Positions 46,672 to 56,540 are shown, numbered from the stretch's first letter. The stretch: DNA of 64,000 nucleotides from Tannerellaceae bacterium (GCA_021201295.1 JAJQFE010000020.1:1-64000); one strand, 5' to 3'. Notes: generated from the sequence alone by a model not told the origin. Made by a program: numbers and translations.

Positions 46672-48719
46672 ATGCAGGTATACAACAGGGAGTTAAGTTG
46701 GTTGGCTTTTAATAACAGAGTACTACAGGAAGCACAGGATGAAACTGTTCCATTGATACAACGACTACGATTTCTCGGTATATTCTCCAATAATCAGGAT
46801 GAGTTTATTAAAGTACGGGTAGCCAATTTATTACGGATGTTGCGGTTAAAAGAGGGCAAAAGCCAGAAAACCGTAGAGGGATACCCTGTCAAAGAGATTC
46901 TTGCCCGGGTATATGATGGGATCGAACAGGCACAGAAATCATTTACAGATATTTACCAGACCATTTTAAACGAAATGAAACAAAATGGGATTTATGTGTT
47001 AAATGAACAAGAACTTTCTCTGGAATAGGAAATTTTTTGCAGGGATTATTTCTCCCGTCAGGTAAGCCCGCTGATCGTGCCATTAATGATACGGAAAGCT
47101 ACAAAAATGCCGTTCCTAAGTGACCAGAACGTATACCATGCGGTTAAAATGAGTCTGGAAGGAAGTAAAAATATCCGGTATGCAATCATTCCTATTCCTA
47201 TTACCAAAGAATGCCCCCGTTTTATATTACTGCCTTCTGTAAAAAAACGTAAAGATATTATCTTTTTAGATGATATTATTCGCTTGTGCCTGAATGAAAT
47301 ATTTTTTATGTTCCCGCATGACAGCATTACGGCGTATACTTTTAAATTAATACGGGATGCCAATCTAACCGTAGACGACGACATTTCCAAAAGTCTTCTG
47401 GAAAAAATGGAAGCCAGTCTGGAAAGCCGGCAACATGGGGAACCTGTCCGGCTGGTCTATGACCACGAAATGCCGGAAGACCTGTTAGAGATACTTACCA
47501 GTAAATTAAAACTGAAAGACTTCAAAATCTTAGGGAGCAGGCGTTACCACATGATGAAATATCTGATGAAATTTCCGGTAATCAACCCGGCACTGGAATA
47601 TGATAACCCACCTCCTCTTTATCATCCGGAGATCCCTTATTTTTTGAGTATCATCCAGGTAATCAAAGAAAAAGATATTTTTCTTAATTTCCTTACCATA
47701 CCTTCAACCATGTCATAGATTTTCTGCGGGAAGCAGCAATTGACCCTAAAGTAACCCGGGTTTGCATTACCCTCTACCGGACTGCTGAACAATCTAAAGT
47801 GATCAATGTTCTGATCAATGCTGCTGAAAATGGAAAAGAAGTCATTGTGCTGGAAGAATTAATGGCCCGCTTTGATGAAGAGCAAAATGTAGTTAATTCC
47901 GATAAACTACAAAAGGCAGGTATTAAGGTACTCCATGGGATACCAGGTTTAAAAGTACATAGTAAACTTATCTATGTAGAACGCAAAGAGAAAGGACAAT
48001 TTAAGGGATATACCTATATCGGAACAGGTAATTTCAATGAATCTACCGCACAGATATACAGTGACTTCGGATTACTGACTGCACATCCTCATATTGCAGC
48101 CGATGCAAAAGCTGTTTTTGAATTCCTGTTGAATCCCCACAAACGTTTTACCTATAAACAATTGCTTGTTTCTCCTTACTTCATGCGGGAGCAGTTCGAA
48201 AAACTAATAGACAAAGAAATCAGGAACAGCAAGAAGGGAAAGAAAGCTTATATTTATGCTAAGTTTAACGGACTGACAGATATCCGGATGATCAACCTCT
48301 TATATAAAGCAAGCCAGGCCGGAGTAGAGATCCGGCTGATCATACGAGGAACCTGCTGTCTGCAACCCCAGGTAAAAGAGCAAAGTGACCATATCCGTGC
48401 GACCAGCATTGTGGACAAATACCTCGAACACACCCGCCTGTTCATTTTTCATAGTGACGGTGAGGAACAGACTTATATTTCCAGTGCAGACTGGATGACC
48501 CAGAACCTGGATACCCGGATAGAAATAGGTGTACCTATAATAGATACAAAAATAAAGCAGACCATACGGGATGTTTTTGATATTCAGTGGGCTGATAATG
48601 TGAAAGCCAGGGATTTAAAAATATTAGGCAAAAATAATTATGTAAGAAGAAATGCAAAAAATCCCTGCCGATCCCAGGTTGCTTTATATAATTACTATTT
48701 ACAAAAACAGAACGAATGA
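46672..48719 (+). pseudogene. ppk1: Polyphosphate kinase 1, one nonsense codon and one frameshift
   Basis: Polymerises the ATP gamma-phosphate into polyphosphate. The start MQVYNRELSWLAFNNRVLQEAQ after AGGAAG is the canonical PPK1 N-terminus. TAG at 47026-47028 replaces an expected CAG (LEQEIFCRDYFSRQVSP). The frame then runs to 47718, where one T is missing near 47688-47690 (HTFNHVIDFLREAAIDPKV is restored by adding it). The last part (RVCITLYRTAEQSKVINVLINAAENGKEV, KVHSKLIYVERK, TGNFNESTAQIYSDFGLLT) keeps the catalytic histidine domains. Overlaps ppx by 4 bases. Confidence 0.87.
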
Positions 48720-49618
48720 TGGAAGTAACTACATTGGCTGCTATTGATATCGGCTCAAATGCGATCCGTTTTCTGGTAAATAATATTGAACGTTGTCATG
48801 GAGAAGATATATACAAAAAAGTAGCCTTTCTACGTGTACCGATCCGGCTGGGAGAAGATGTTTTCGGCCAGGGAGAGATCAGCGAAATCAAAGCCCGGCA
48901 ATTAACTGATGCCATGCAGGGATTCTCATATATGATGAAAGCTTACCAGGTAAAAAACTATCTGGCTTATGCCACCAGTGCTATGCGGGATGCCCGGAAT
49001 GGAAATAAAATGGTACAAACTATTCTAAAGAATAGTGGAATAGAAATCCGGATCATTACCGGACAACAGGAAGCCGACATAATTCTGGAAGCCGGAGCAG
49101 TGAGATACACAGCAGATCCTACCAGGAACTACCTCTATATGGATGTGGGAGGCAGTAGTACGGAGATTACTCTTATCAGTGGCCAAAAGAAAATAAAATC
49201 TTATTCTTTCCAAATAGGCACCGTTCGTATGCTTGCCGGAAAAGTAACATTACAGGAAAAAGAGAATTACAAAAAGTGGCTCAGGAAAGCTTATAAAGCA
49301 TATGCTCCGTTAAGTATTATAGCTTTCGGAGGTAATATTAATAAAATTCATAAACTGATAGGAAGTAACAAATACCAAACGGTTAGTTATGTAGAACTCA
49401 ATGTCTTATATGATACCTTAAAAAATATGACCTATGAAGAAAGAATGACAGATTACAAATTAAATGCCTACCGGGCGGATGTCATTATTCCGGCTATGAA
49501 AATATTTCTTACAGCCAGTAAAATCTGCCGAGTGAGTGAATTATTTGTGCCTAAAATCAGTCTGGTAGATGGTATCATTCACCATCTTTATACTCACCAG
49601 TCAGGTGTTAAAAAGTAA
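48716..49618 (+). CDS. ppx: Exopolyphosphatase (Ppx/GppA family)
   Basis: A 300-residue ASKHA-fold phosphatase that degrades polyphosphate from its ends. AAIDIGSNAIRFLV is phosphate loop 1 and MDVGGSSTEITLIS phosphate loop 2. YATSAMRDARNG and GQQEADIILEAG are further motifs. It corresponds to the short (N-terminal two-domain) Ppx form. Start overlaps the ppk1 stop (ATGA type), implying coupling. Confidence 0.93.
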   Translation: MMEVTTLAAIDIGSNAIRFLVNNIERCHGEDIYKKVAFLRVPIRLGEDVFGQGEISEIKARQLTDAMQGFSYMMKAYQVKNYLAYATSAMRDARNGNKMVQTILKNSGIEIRIITGQQEADIILEAGAVRYTADPTRNYLYMDVGGSSTEITLISGQKKIKSYSFQIGTVRMLAGKVTLQEKENYKKWLRKAYKAYAPLSIIAFGGNINKIHKLIGSNKYQTVSYVELNVLYDTLKNMTYEERMTDYKLNAYRADVIIPAMKIFLTASKICRVSELFVPKISLVDGIIHHLYTHQSGVKK

Positions 49619-49679
49619 ACTTTCATTTCTTTAGGCTGTTATAATCAATAAGATAGTACAATCCAATAAATCAAGATAT

Positions 49680-50603
49680 ATGAGAAGAGATGTCCTGAAA
49701 AAGTTAATAGCCACACCGGGAGTCAAACACAAAGTATCCAATTTTGATCCTGGTTATACAGGACGTATAAGTAAAGAGGAAGCTGATATATTGCGTCTGA
49801 AAAATGTAAATAAATTGGCTAAACTTCAGGACCGGTTATATGCACAGGATCGATATGCGATTTTAGCTGTTTTCCAGGGGATGGATGGTGCCGGAAAAGA
49901 TGGAACAATCAAACATGTAATGTCGGGGATCAATCCGCATGGATGTCAGGTTTTTTCTTTCAAACAGCCCTCCAATGAAGAGTTGGATCATGATTACTTA
50001 TGGCGTATCAGTAAATGTCTTCCCGAAAGAGGACGGATAGGCATATTTAACCGCTCCCATTATGAAGATGTGTTGGTGTCTAAAGTACATCCGGAAATCC
50101 TGTTAGGCAACAAACTACCGGATATACATACCATACAGGATGCAGATAAAAAATTCTGGAAAAAACGATACAGGCAGATCAATAATTTTGAACAATACCT
50201 GATTGAAAATGGAATTATTGTAATGAAATTCTTCCTAAATGTGTCACAAGAAGAACAACGCCGCCGTTTTATCAACCGGTTGGAAGAAGAGGATAAAAAC
50301 TGGAAATTCTCTTCATCTGATTTTGAAGAAAGCCAACATTGGGATCTGTATATGAAAGCCTATTCCGATATGTTAACCAATACCTCTACGGAAATTGCTC
50401 CCTGGTACGTGATCCCCGCTGATAATAAATGGTATATGCGTTATGTAGTCGCCCAACTTATTTGTGATAAAGTGGCTACCCTCAAGCCTCAGTATCCTAA
50501 AGTAACGCCTCTGCAACAACAGCAGATTAATACTTACAAAAGGTTATTATTAGATGAAAATGAGGAGGCACCGGCTGACATCCTGGAAGAAAAAGAAGCA
50601 TAA
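49680..50603 (+). CDS. ppk2: Polyphosphate kinase 2 family protein
   Basis: P-loop kinase of 307 residues that uses polyphosphate to phosphorylate nucleotides, or the reverse. Walker A is FQGMDGAGKDGTIKHVMSGINP (about 64-85). The family motifs IGIFNRSHYEDVLV and the lid RRRFINRLEEEDKNWKFSSSDFEE are present, followed by PADNKWYMRYVVAQLICD. Third polyphosphate gene in a row. Confidence 0.93.
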   Translation: MRRDVLKKLIATPGVKHKVSNFDPGYTGRISKEEADILRLKNVNKLAKLQDRLYAQDRYAILAVFQGMDGAGKDGTIKHVMSGINPHGCQVFSFKQPSNEELDHDYLWRISKCLPERGRIGIFNRSHYEDVLVSKVHPEILLGNKLPDIHTIQDADKKFWKKRYRQINNFEQYLIENGIIVMKFFLNVSQEEQRRRFINRLEEEDKNWKFSSSDFEESQHWDLYMKAYSDMLTNTSTEIAPWYVIPADNKWYMRYVVAQLICDKVATLKPQYPKVTPLQQQQINTYKRLLLDENEEAPADILEEKEA

Positions 50604-50660
50604 ATATACTAAAAGGATAAAATAATAGAAGGAAAAATCCTACTGAAAGAATAAAATTCC

Positions 50661-50668
50661 TACCTTTG
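50661..50668 (+). promoter_or_regulatory. -7 promoter box for the mgtE leader
   Basis: TACCTTTG. The predicted transcript start is about 30 bases before the leader-peptide ATG and about 135 bases before mgtE. Confidence 0.65.
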
Positions 50669-50705
50669 CGGCGATTTAAAAAATCAAATTAAACACATTT
50701 ACCGT

Positions 50706-50753
50706 ATGGACGAAGGACCGTATAATAGTAAAAACAGTAAGCAGAAGTATTAA
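50706..50753 (+). CDS. Candidate mgtE leader peptide MDEGPYNSKNSKQKY
   Basis: A 15-codon open reading frame between the promoter and mgtE. Its first five codons read Met-Asp-Glu-Gly-Pro: acidic residues followed by Pro. The general type resembles the acidic/proline start of the Salmonella mgtA leader peptide MgtL, where low magnesium destabilises ribosomes. No close homology is claimed. Its AGGACC (50714-50719) can pair with GGTCCT (50766-50771) in the downstream hairpin, which would link its translation to leader folding. Confidence 0.5.
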   Translation: MDEGPYNSKNSKQKY

Positions 50754-50756
50754 TTC

Positions 50757-50806
50757 CTCTGTAAGGGTCCTGATGTCTCCTTGCAGAGCTAAAAAATGTA
50801 AGGAGG
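50757..50806 (+). promoter_or_regulatory. mgtE leader: mutually exclusive hairpins over the ribosome-binding site
   Basis: Stem A pairs CTCTGTAAGG (50757-50766) with CCTTGCAGAG (50779-50788), 10 base pairs. Stem B pairs CTCCTTGC (50777-50784) with GTAAGGAG (50798-50805), hiding the strong AAGGAGG ribosome-binding site of mgtE. A and B share bases 50779-50784, so only one can form. A exposes the ribosome-binding site and B hides it. Confidence 0.6.
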
Positions 50807-50810
50807 CGAT

Positions 50811-52154
50811 ATGAAAAATCAAAGCATCGTTCAAATCCAACAACTCATTGATAATAAAAACTGGAAAGTTCTGAAAGAAGAACTGCAAACTCTACAGCCT
50901 GTTAAGATCGCTGAGATCATTGAAGAAGCATCCAAAACAGACGGAATCATTTTATTTCGTCTACTTCCTCGCGCATTGGCAACAAAAACTTTTTCCCATC
51001 TGTCTCCGGATGAGCAGGAAGATATTATTAAAGGATTAGCATCCAACAGTAATAAATTAGCTAACCTGGTTAATGACCTGGACCCGGACGACCGTACCGC
51101 TCTGTTTGAAGAGTTGCCGGGTAAAGTAAGCCAGCGCCTTTTCCAGATGCTTTCCCACGAAGAACGGGAAATCACGATTCGTCTGTTAGGCTATCCGGAA
51201 GATAGCGTAGGACGATTAATGACTCCCAAATATGTAGCAGTCAAGCCCTGGTTTACCGTAGAAAAAGCTTTAGATCATATCCGGACATTCGGAAGAGATT
51301 CCGAAACCTTAAATGTTATCTATATAGTAGATTCTCAGTGGAAATTAATTGATGACTTACGAATCAAAGAACTACTGTTGGCTTCACCGGATCAGAAAAT
51401 ATCCGATCTGACAGATAATCAGTTTATAGCTCTGAATGCATATGATGATCAGGAAGTCGGAGTCCGTATTTTTCAGGAACAGGACAGAGTAGCTCTTCCG
51501 GTTGTAAACACTGATGGGACATTGGTAGGTATTGTTACATTCGACGACATCATGGATGTGGTCGAAGAAGAAAACACAGAAGATTTTCAGAAATTCGGTT
51601 CGTTGCAGGATGCAGTAGTCAATCCACTGAAAGCCAGAATTACTACCTTATATAAACAACGGATTGTCTGGCTGATTGCTCTGGTCTTTATGAATGTCTT
51701 TTCAGGAGCAGCCATTGCCGGTTTCTCGGATGTAATAGAATCAGTCGTAGCGCTTGTATTCTTTCTCCCACTGCTGATAGACAGTGGAGGAAACGCAGGT
51801 TCACAATCCGCAACTTTGATGATCCGTTCATTAGCAGTAGGAGATGTAGAAATGAAAGACTGGCTCAAACTCCTCAGAAAAGAATTGTTTGTCTCTCTTT
51901 TATTGGGAATTACGATGGCAGCAGGCGTATCCTTAGTTGCAAGTTTTCGGGCCCCCGAAGTAATTACAGTAGTCGCTTCCACCATGGTCCTGACAGTTAT
52001 GGCCGGTGGTATGATCGGTCTGTTACTTCCCTTTATCTTCACCAAATTTAAAGTAGACCCGGCAACGGCAAGTGCACCCTTAATTACTTCCATTTCAGAC
52101 ATTACCGGAGTCTTGATCTATTTCTCGATCGCCTCCTGGTACTTTGGGTTCTGA
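50811..52154 (+). CDS. mgtE: Magnesium transporter MgtE
   Basis: Mg2+-gated magnesium channel, 447 residues. An N-terminal MgtE_N alpha-superhelix (about 1-130) and two CBS domains (about 135-255; RLMTPKYVAVKPWFTVEKALDHIR and ALPVVNTDGTLVGIVTFDDIMDVVEEE) sense cytosolic Mg2+. The five-helix pore domain (about 285-447) holds DSGGNAGSQSATLMIRSLAVGDV with the PGN-like selectivity motif and PATASAPLITSISDITG with the pore Asp. Full length, with the strongest Shine-Dalgarno in the area. Confidence 0.95.
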   Translation: MKNQSIVQIQQLIDNKNWKVLKEELQTLQPVKIAEIIEEASKTDGIILFRLLPRALATKTFSHLSPDEQEDIIKGLASNSNKLANLVNDLDPDDRTALFEELPGKVSQRLFQMLSHEEREITIRLLGYPEDSVGRLMTPKYVAVKPWFTVEKALDHIRTFGRDSETLNVIYIVDSQWKLIDDLRIKELLLASPDQKISDLTDNQFIALNAYDDQEVGVRIFQEQDRVALPVVNTDGTLVGIVTFDDIMDVVEEENTEDFQKFGSLQDAVVNPLKARITTLYKQRIVWLIALVFMNVFSGAAIAGFSDVIESVVALVFFLPLLIDSGGNAGSQSATLMIRSLAVGDVEMKDWLKLLRKELFVSLLLGITMAAGVSLVASFRAPEVITVVASTMVLTVMAGGMIGLLLPFIFTKFKVDPATASAPLITSISDITGVLIYFSIASWYFGF

Positions 52155-52165
52155 AAAACAGTTCA

Positions 52166-52200
52166 GGGACAAGCAGTACATCCTCCACACGGCTTGTCCC
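52166..52200 (+). terminator. Hairpin after mgtE
   Basis: GGGACAAGC (52166-52174) pairs with GCTTGTCCC (52192-52200). No clear T run follows, so termination is possible but not certain. Confidence 0.5.
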
Positions 52201-52237
52201 GCTCCATAAAATTTATATCCTATGATTCTGTCCTTAC

Positions 52238-52292
52238 TATACTTATTAATCGTTGCTAATAAGTATATTATTCATTCGTAATAAGTATATTA
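52238..52292. repeat. Three TAATAAGTATA motifs upstream of the methyltransferase
   Basis: TAATAAGTATATTA occurs at 52257-52270 and 52279-52292, 22 bases apart. An inverted TATACTTATTA lies at 52238-52248. Placed upstream of a promoter, it may be an operator. Confidence 0.55.
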
Positions 52293-52344
52293 ATTCCCCC
52301 CCGGAAGCTGACAGGTATCCTTTTATAAATAGCTGATAAATCCT

Positions 52345-52352
52345 TACTTTTG
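52345..52352 (+). promoter_or_regulatory. -7 promoter box almost touching the next start codon
   Basis: TACTTTTG ends 4 bases before the ATG at 52357, so transcription would begin at or next to the start codon. Confidence 0.5.
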
Positions 52353-52356
52353 TCAC

Positions 52357-53541
52357 ATGAAACTAACAGAGGTTACGAAACAGTTCATCCGGGAACATGC
52401 AGGGGAAGATCCGGTGCGGCTTTTATTGAGCGCCTCCCGCTACCCGGAGATAGATATGCCTTTTGCCATAGAGCAGATCCGGGTTCGGAAACAGATCCGG
52501 GAAAAACTACCTTCGTGGTATCAGCAAGAGGATCTGGTCTTTCCTTCTAAAATAGCAGCAGAACAATGCTCTTCGGAAGCAACAGCGCTCTATAAACAAC
52601 AATTGGTAGAAGAAGGACAACACTTGTGTGACCTGACCGGAGGATTAGGAATAGATAGCTATTCCTTCTCCCGAAAAGTCCGGCAGGTCACCTATATCGA
52701 ACGTTTCCCGGAGTATTGTGAAGCGGCCCGTCAGAACTTCACCACCCTACAGGCAGGAAACATAACCGTAAAGAACGGAGATGCAGCAGCCTGCCTCAAC
52801 GAGATAGAGGATGTGGATGTTTTCTATGTGGACCCGGCCAGAAGGGCAGAAGGGAACAAACGGATTTTTGCCCTGCAGGACTGTGAACCAAACCTTCCGG
52901 AACTACTTCCTCTGTTACTACAAAAAGCACCTAAAATAATTGCCAAATTATCTCCGATGGCAGATATCCGCATGACCCTGGACCTGCTGCCCGGAACAAC
53001 AGCGATTCATGTGCTATCCGTAAAAAATGATTGCAAAGAGCTCCTGTTTGTCATAGAAAGGGGAGTCGGAGAAAGTGATCCGGCTGTTTATTGCTGGAAC
53101 AGGTCCGCAGCCGGAGAAAAAGAACTTTTCCAAACCAGCCTGCAGCGGGAAAAAGAGTGTGTGCCAGTCCTGGCACAGGAGGTAAAAAACTATTTGTACG
53201 AACCCAACACGTCCATCCTAAAATCCGGCGCTTTCAAAAGTATTACACAAACAGGCGTAGAAAAACTACATCCGCATAGCCACCTCTATACTTCCAGAAA
53301 TTTCATAGCGGATTTCCCGGGAAGGAAATTTCTTGTACAGGAAGTAACCCCTTTCACCGGAAAAACAGCCCAAGGGCTTTCCAAAACTATCCCACAGGCC
53401 CATATCACGGTCCGGAATTTTCCCCTTCCGGTGAAAGAGCTACGGAAACGGACCCGCATCACGGATGGAGGGGAGGTCTATCTCTTTGCTACCACGCTGA
53501 AGCAGGGAGAGAAAGTGCTGATCCGGTGCACCAAACCCTGA
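52357..53541 (+). CDS. THUMP-like-domain class I SAM methyltransferase
   Basis: A 394-residue protein. LCDLTGGLGIDSYSFSRKVRQVTYIERFPEYCEAARQNF (about 90-128) is the SAM-binding loop and acidic ribose contact. VDVFYVDPARRAEGNKRIF holds the DPAR motif in place of the usual catalytic tetrapeptide. The C-terminal part (about 320-394; LVQEVTPFTGKTAQGLSKTIPQAHITVRNFPLPVKELRKRTRI) matches the THUMP-like RNA-binding domain of Bacteroidetes proteins. Probably an RNA methyltransferase; substrate unknown. Confidence 0.85.
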   Translation: MKLTEVTKQFIREHAGEDPVRLLLSASRYPEIDMPFAIEQIRVRKQIREKLPSWYQQEDLVFPSKIAAEQCSSEATALYKQQLVEEGQHLCDLTGGLGIDSYSFSRKVRQVTYIERFPEYCEAARQNFTTLQAGNITVKNGDAAACLNEIEDVDVFYVDPARRAEGNKRIFALQDCEPNLPELLPLLLQKAPKIIAKLSPMADIRMTLDLLPGTTAIHVLSVKNDCKELLFVIERGVGESDPAVYCWNRSAAGEKELFQTSLQREKECVPVLAQEVKNYLYEPNTSILKSGAFKSITQTGVEKLHPHSHLYTSRNFIADFPGRKFLVQEVTPFTGKTAQGLSKTIPQAHITVRNFPLPVKELRKRTRITDGGEVYLFATTLKQGEKVLIRCTKP

Positions 53542-53558
53542 AAACGGATGCACCGGTT

Positions 53559-56540
53559 CTACACAATTTCTATATAGCTTCGCCCATTACTGGAACGGCA
53601 AACTTTGATCTGGGTGGGAATACGCTCTGTTATCTCCTGCACATGTGATATGACCCCGATCTTCCGGCCCTGTGTACGCAGACTTTCTAACGCGTCCATA
53701 GCAATCCGCAAGGTATCTGAATCCAGTGATCCAAATCCTTCATCAATAAAAAGGCTTTCCACCTTCATCCGGTTAGACGAAAGAGAAGACAAGCCCAACG
53801 CCAGTGCGAGAGACACCAGAAAAGATTCTCCACCGGAAAGACTGTGTACCGTACGGATCTCATCACACATATCCCGGTCAATCACCTGCAGGGCCAGTGT
53901 CTCTGGCACCCGTTCCAGGCGATACCGGCGGGTCAGGTTCCTCAACTGTACATTCGCATAGTTCAGCAGTACATCCAGCGTGTAACTCTGCGCGATCCGG
54001 CGCAGTTTGGCACCATCTGCCGACCCGGCCAACTCATTCAATTTAGCCCATCGTTCACTTTTGTTTTTAAGAAGCGTCAGCTCCTCCTGGAGATCCGCCA
54101 CTTTTTTCTTATTTTCCTCCTGGGTCCGCAGCTGGAACTGATGTTCCCCCCTCCGGGCTATTTCCTTCTCTAAAGAAGCCTCCAGCGTCCAGCCTGCGGA
54201 ATTTTTCCGGAAATCCTGTTCCCATTCCGCCAGTTTTTTCTGATGGAGGATCAGTTCCTCCCGGGTCTTTTCCAGATCCGCACGGATCTGCTCCGAGATT
54301 CCACGCTGCTGTTCCAGAATGACCGACTGGTCCGCCCGTATCTTCTGTAGCTGTTCCAGCTTCTGCTTTAATTGATCCAACTTGTGCCGGTGTTCCTTTT
54401 CAATCTCCTCTACCAGTCTACCTCCCAGTAGTTTTTTTCTTTCCTCCTGCAAGGATCGTAATCCTTCTGCTTTTTGCTGATGGAGCTGCCGGGCCTCCTC
54501 CACCTGGCTGACTAACTTATTCAAAAATGTCTGGTACGACTCCTTCTCTGAGAACCATCCACTCTGCTGTTTTTCCATTTGCCGGAGGCTCTCCTGCTTC
54601 TCACGCCACTCTTTAGTAAAGCTCACCAGTTTTTTCCGGAACCCTTCGGGGTCCCGCAGCCAGTTCACCTGCCAGGTATCTCCGCCCAACACCCGGCCGG
54701 CCTGAGTCAGGATACCCTGCAACCGTTCATTCTGTTCCCGGAACCGTTCTTTCTCATATTCTATCTGTTCCGCAATCAGTTTACGCTGGTGGTCCAACCG
54801 GAGAAGTTCCTGTTGAGTAGCGGAGAGCTCCCCGTTCAACACGAATTGTTTCTGCCGGAACTCCTGCACGTTTTTCTGCAGCACCTGATAGCGCGATGTT
54901 TCTTCCGTCAGGCTTTTAAGAAGCAACGTGCAATCCGTGATCTTTTTAGCCAGTTGAAGGATCCGTTCATTGGTTTCCCGGGAAGCATAGGGATGATCCA
55001 GGCTTCCACACACCGGACAAGGCATGTTTTTAGCCAGCTTATCCCGTAATGATTTAATATTCCCGGTAGTCACAAACTGAGCCTGCTCCAGTAATAAATT
55101 CTCCCGGTTCACCCGTGTATTCGTCAATTGTTTTTCTATTGCCTGTATGTCAATGGCTGCACTCGCTTTTTCCAAAGAGTCTATTTTCTCCTCCACCTCT
55201 TTCAGCCCTTTCATCCGGCTGTTCAGTAACGACCGGACTTTTCCGGTCTTCTCTTCCGAACCGGCCAGTTGCTGTTGCAGGGAAAGCAGCTTTTTCTCGG
55301 ATAAAACAAGCATCTGATGAACCTGATAGGCGGAATCCAGATGGGATAATAACAAAGAGATCTGTTCCGCTATCTTCCCTTTAGCACTATATTTTTCCAA
55401 CCACTGAATACAAGTGGTGACTTTTTCCTGTGCCTCTTTCAGCCGGTCAGCCACTTGCTGGAAACGGGTTTTCAACTCCTTCTGTTCCCATACAAGAGAA
55501 TGATACCCTTTTGCAGATTCAGCCACGACTCGCGTTTCACTTTCGATACGTACATCCAACTGTCCGGCGCGAATGATCTCCTGCTGAATCGATTGGTAGT
55601 ACTCCTCACTCTGTTGCTGTTCCTTTTTACTGACTTCATACTCCTCGGAGGCTTTCCGAAAAAGATTCTGTGCCTGCATGAGTTTTCCTTCTGCCTCCTG
55701 CTGCTCCTTCCCCTTGGTTACCAATTGAATTTCCGTAGACTGCACCTCCTTCAGCAGCGTCTGTTTTTCCGATTGATCCCTTTCCAACTTCCGGATCACC
55801 TCTGCAATCTCCGCCAGGGAATTCCGGACAGCAGTCTCTTCATCTTCCGTTAGCAACTCTATATCCTTCACCTGAAAAGCACATCTTTCATACGCAGCTT
55901 TCGCTGCACTATTCTTCTCAAAAATAGCACGGGAAATGATAGAGTAGTGTTCTGTACCTGTCAGCTTTTCCAGCAAGGAGGCTTTTTCTCCCTGTTCAGC
56001 CTTCAGAAAAGTAGAAAAATCATTCTGGGCCAGTAAGACAGAACGAGTGAACTGTTCAAAAGTCAGCCCGATCAGCTCAATAATCCGGGCCTGGATGTCG
56101 GAGCGCCGCCCCTGCACCTCCTCTTCTTTATCCAAATCAAACAACGTCTGCTGGACATTCTGCAAACGGCCACTCTCTTTCTCCCGTGCCCGGCCGACCG
56201 ACCAGCGGGAGCGGTACCGGTGTCCGTTCATGGCCAGGAAATCCACCTGGGCATACCCGGAAGCCGTCCCCCGCCGCAAAAGGAAACGCGGATCGCTCTG
56301 CATCAACACCTGGTCATCCACATCCCTGACACGCACATTATTTTCTTTTGCCTGGTTCGTCCGTGGTGTACGGGCAAAAAGAGCCAGGCACATCGCATCT
56401 AAAATAGTGGATTTACCGGCCCCTGTCGGGCCTGAAATCGCAAATATGCCGGTAGAGACTAAAGGTTCAACCGTAAAATCGATGGAGAAGTCCCCCTCTA
56501 AGGAGGCGAGGTTACGTCCGCAGATCGCCAATACTTTCAT
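53559..56540 (-). CDS. sbcC: Exonuclease subunit SbcC (Rad50-like ATPase)
   Basis: A 993-residue SMC-like ATPase that with SbcD cuts DNA hairpins and blocked ends. Walker A GPTGAGKSTILDAMCLAL at about 36-53, long coiled coils on both sides of the zinc hook CPVCG (about residue 510), then the signature HSLSGGESFLVSLALALGLS and Walker B ESLFIDEGFGSLD (about 930). The full reading frame is intact. Overlaps sbcD by 4 bases. Confidence 0.96.
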   Translation of the reverse strand: MKVLAICGRNLASLEGDFSIDFTVEPLVSTGIFAISGPTGAGKSTILDAMCLALFARTPRTNQAKENNVRVRDVDDQVLMQSDPRFLLRRGTASGYAQVDFLAMNGHRYRSRWSVGRAREKESGRLQNVQQTLFDLDKEEEVQGRRSDIQARIIELIGLTFEQFTRSVLLAQNDFSTFLKAEQGEKASLLEKLTGTEHYSIISRAIFEKNSAAKAAYERCAFQVKDIELLTEDEETAVRNSLAEIAEVIRKLERDQSEKQTLLKEVQSTEIQLVTKGKEQQEAEGKLMQAQNLFRKASEEYEVSKKEQQQSEEYYQSIQQEIIRAGQLDVRIESETRVVAESAKGYHSLVWEQKELKTRFQQVADRLKEAQEKVTTCIQWLEKYSAKGKIAEQISLLLSHLDSAYQVHQMLVLSEKKLLSLQQQLAGSEEKTGKVRSLLNSRMKGLKEVEEKIDSLEKASAAIDIQAIEKQLTNTRVNRENLLLEQAQFVTTGNIKSLRDKLAKNMPCPVCGSLDHPYASRETNERILQLAKKITDCTLLLKSLTEETSRYQVLQKNVQEFRQKQFVLNGELSATQQELLRLDHQRKLIAEQIEYEKERFREQNERLQGILTQAGRVLGGDTWQVNWLRDPEGFRKKLVSFTKEWREKQESLRQMEKQQSGWFSEKESYQTFLNKLVSQVEEARQLHQQKAEGLRSLQEERKKLLGGRLVEEIEKEHRHKLDQLKQKLEQLQKIRADQSVILEQQRGISEQIRADLEKTREELILHQKKLAEWEQDFRKNSAGWTLEASLEKEIARRGEHQFQLRTQEENKKKVADLQEELTLLKNKSERWAKLNELAGSADGAKLRRIAQSYTLDVLLNYANVQLRNLTRRYRLERVPETLALQVIDRDMCDEIRTVHSLSGGESFLVSLALALGLSSLSSNRMKVESLFIDEGFGSLDSDTLRIAMDALESLRTQGRKIGVISHVQEITERIPTQIKVCRSSNGRSYIEIV

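Noticed and set aside
54579-55049. Long plus-strand frames inside sbcC
   Set aside because: Antisense shadows of the coiled-coil region, whose regular codon pattern leaves the opposite strand open.
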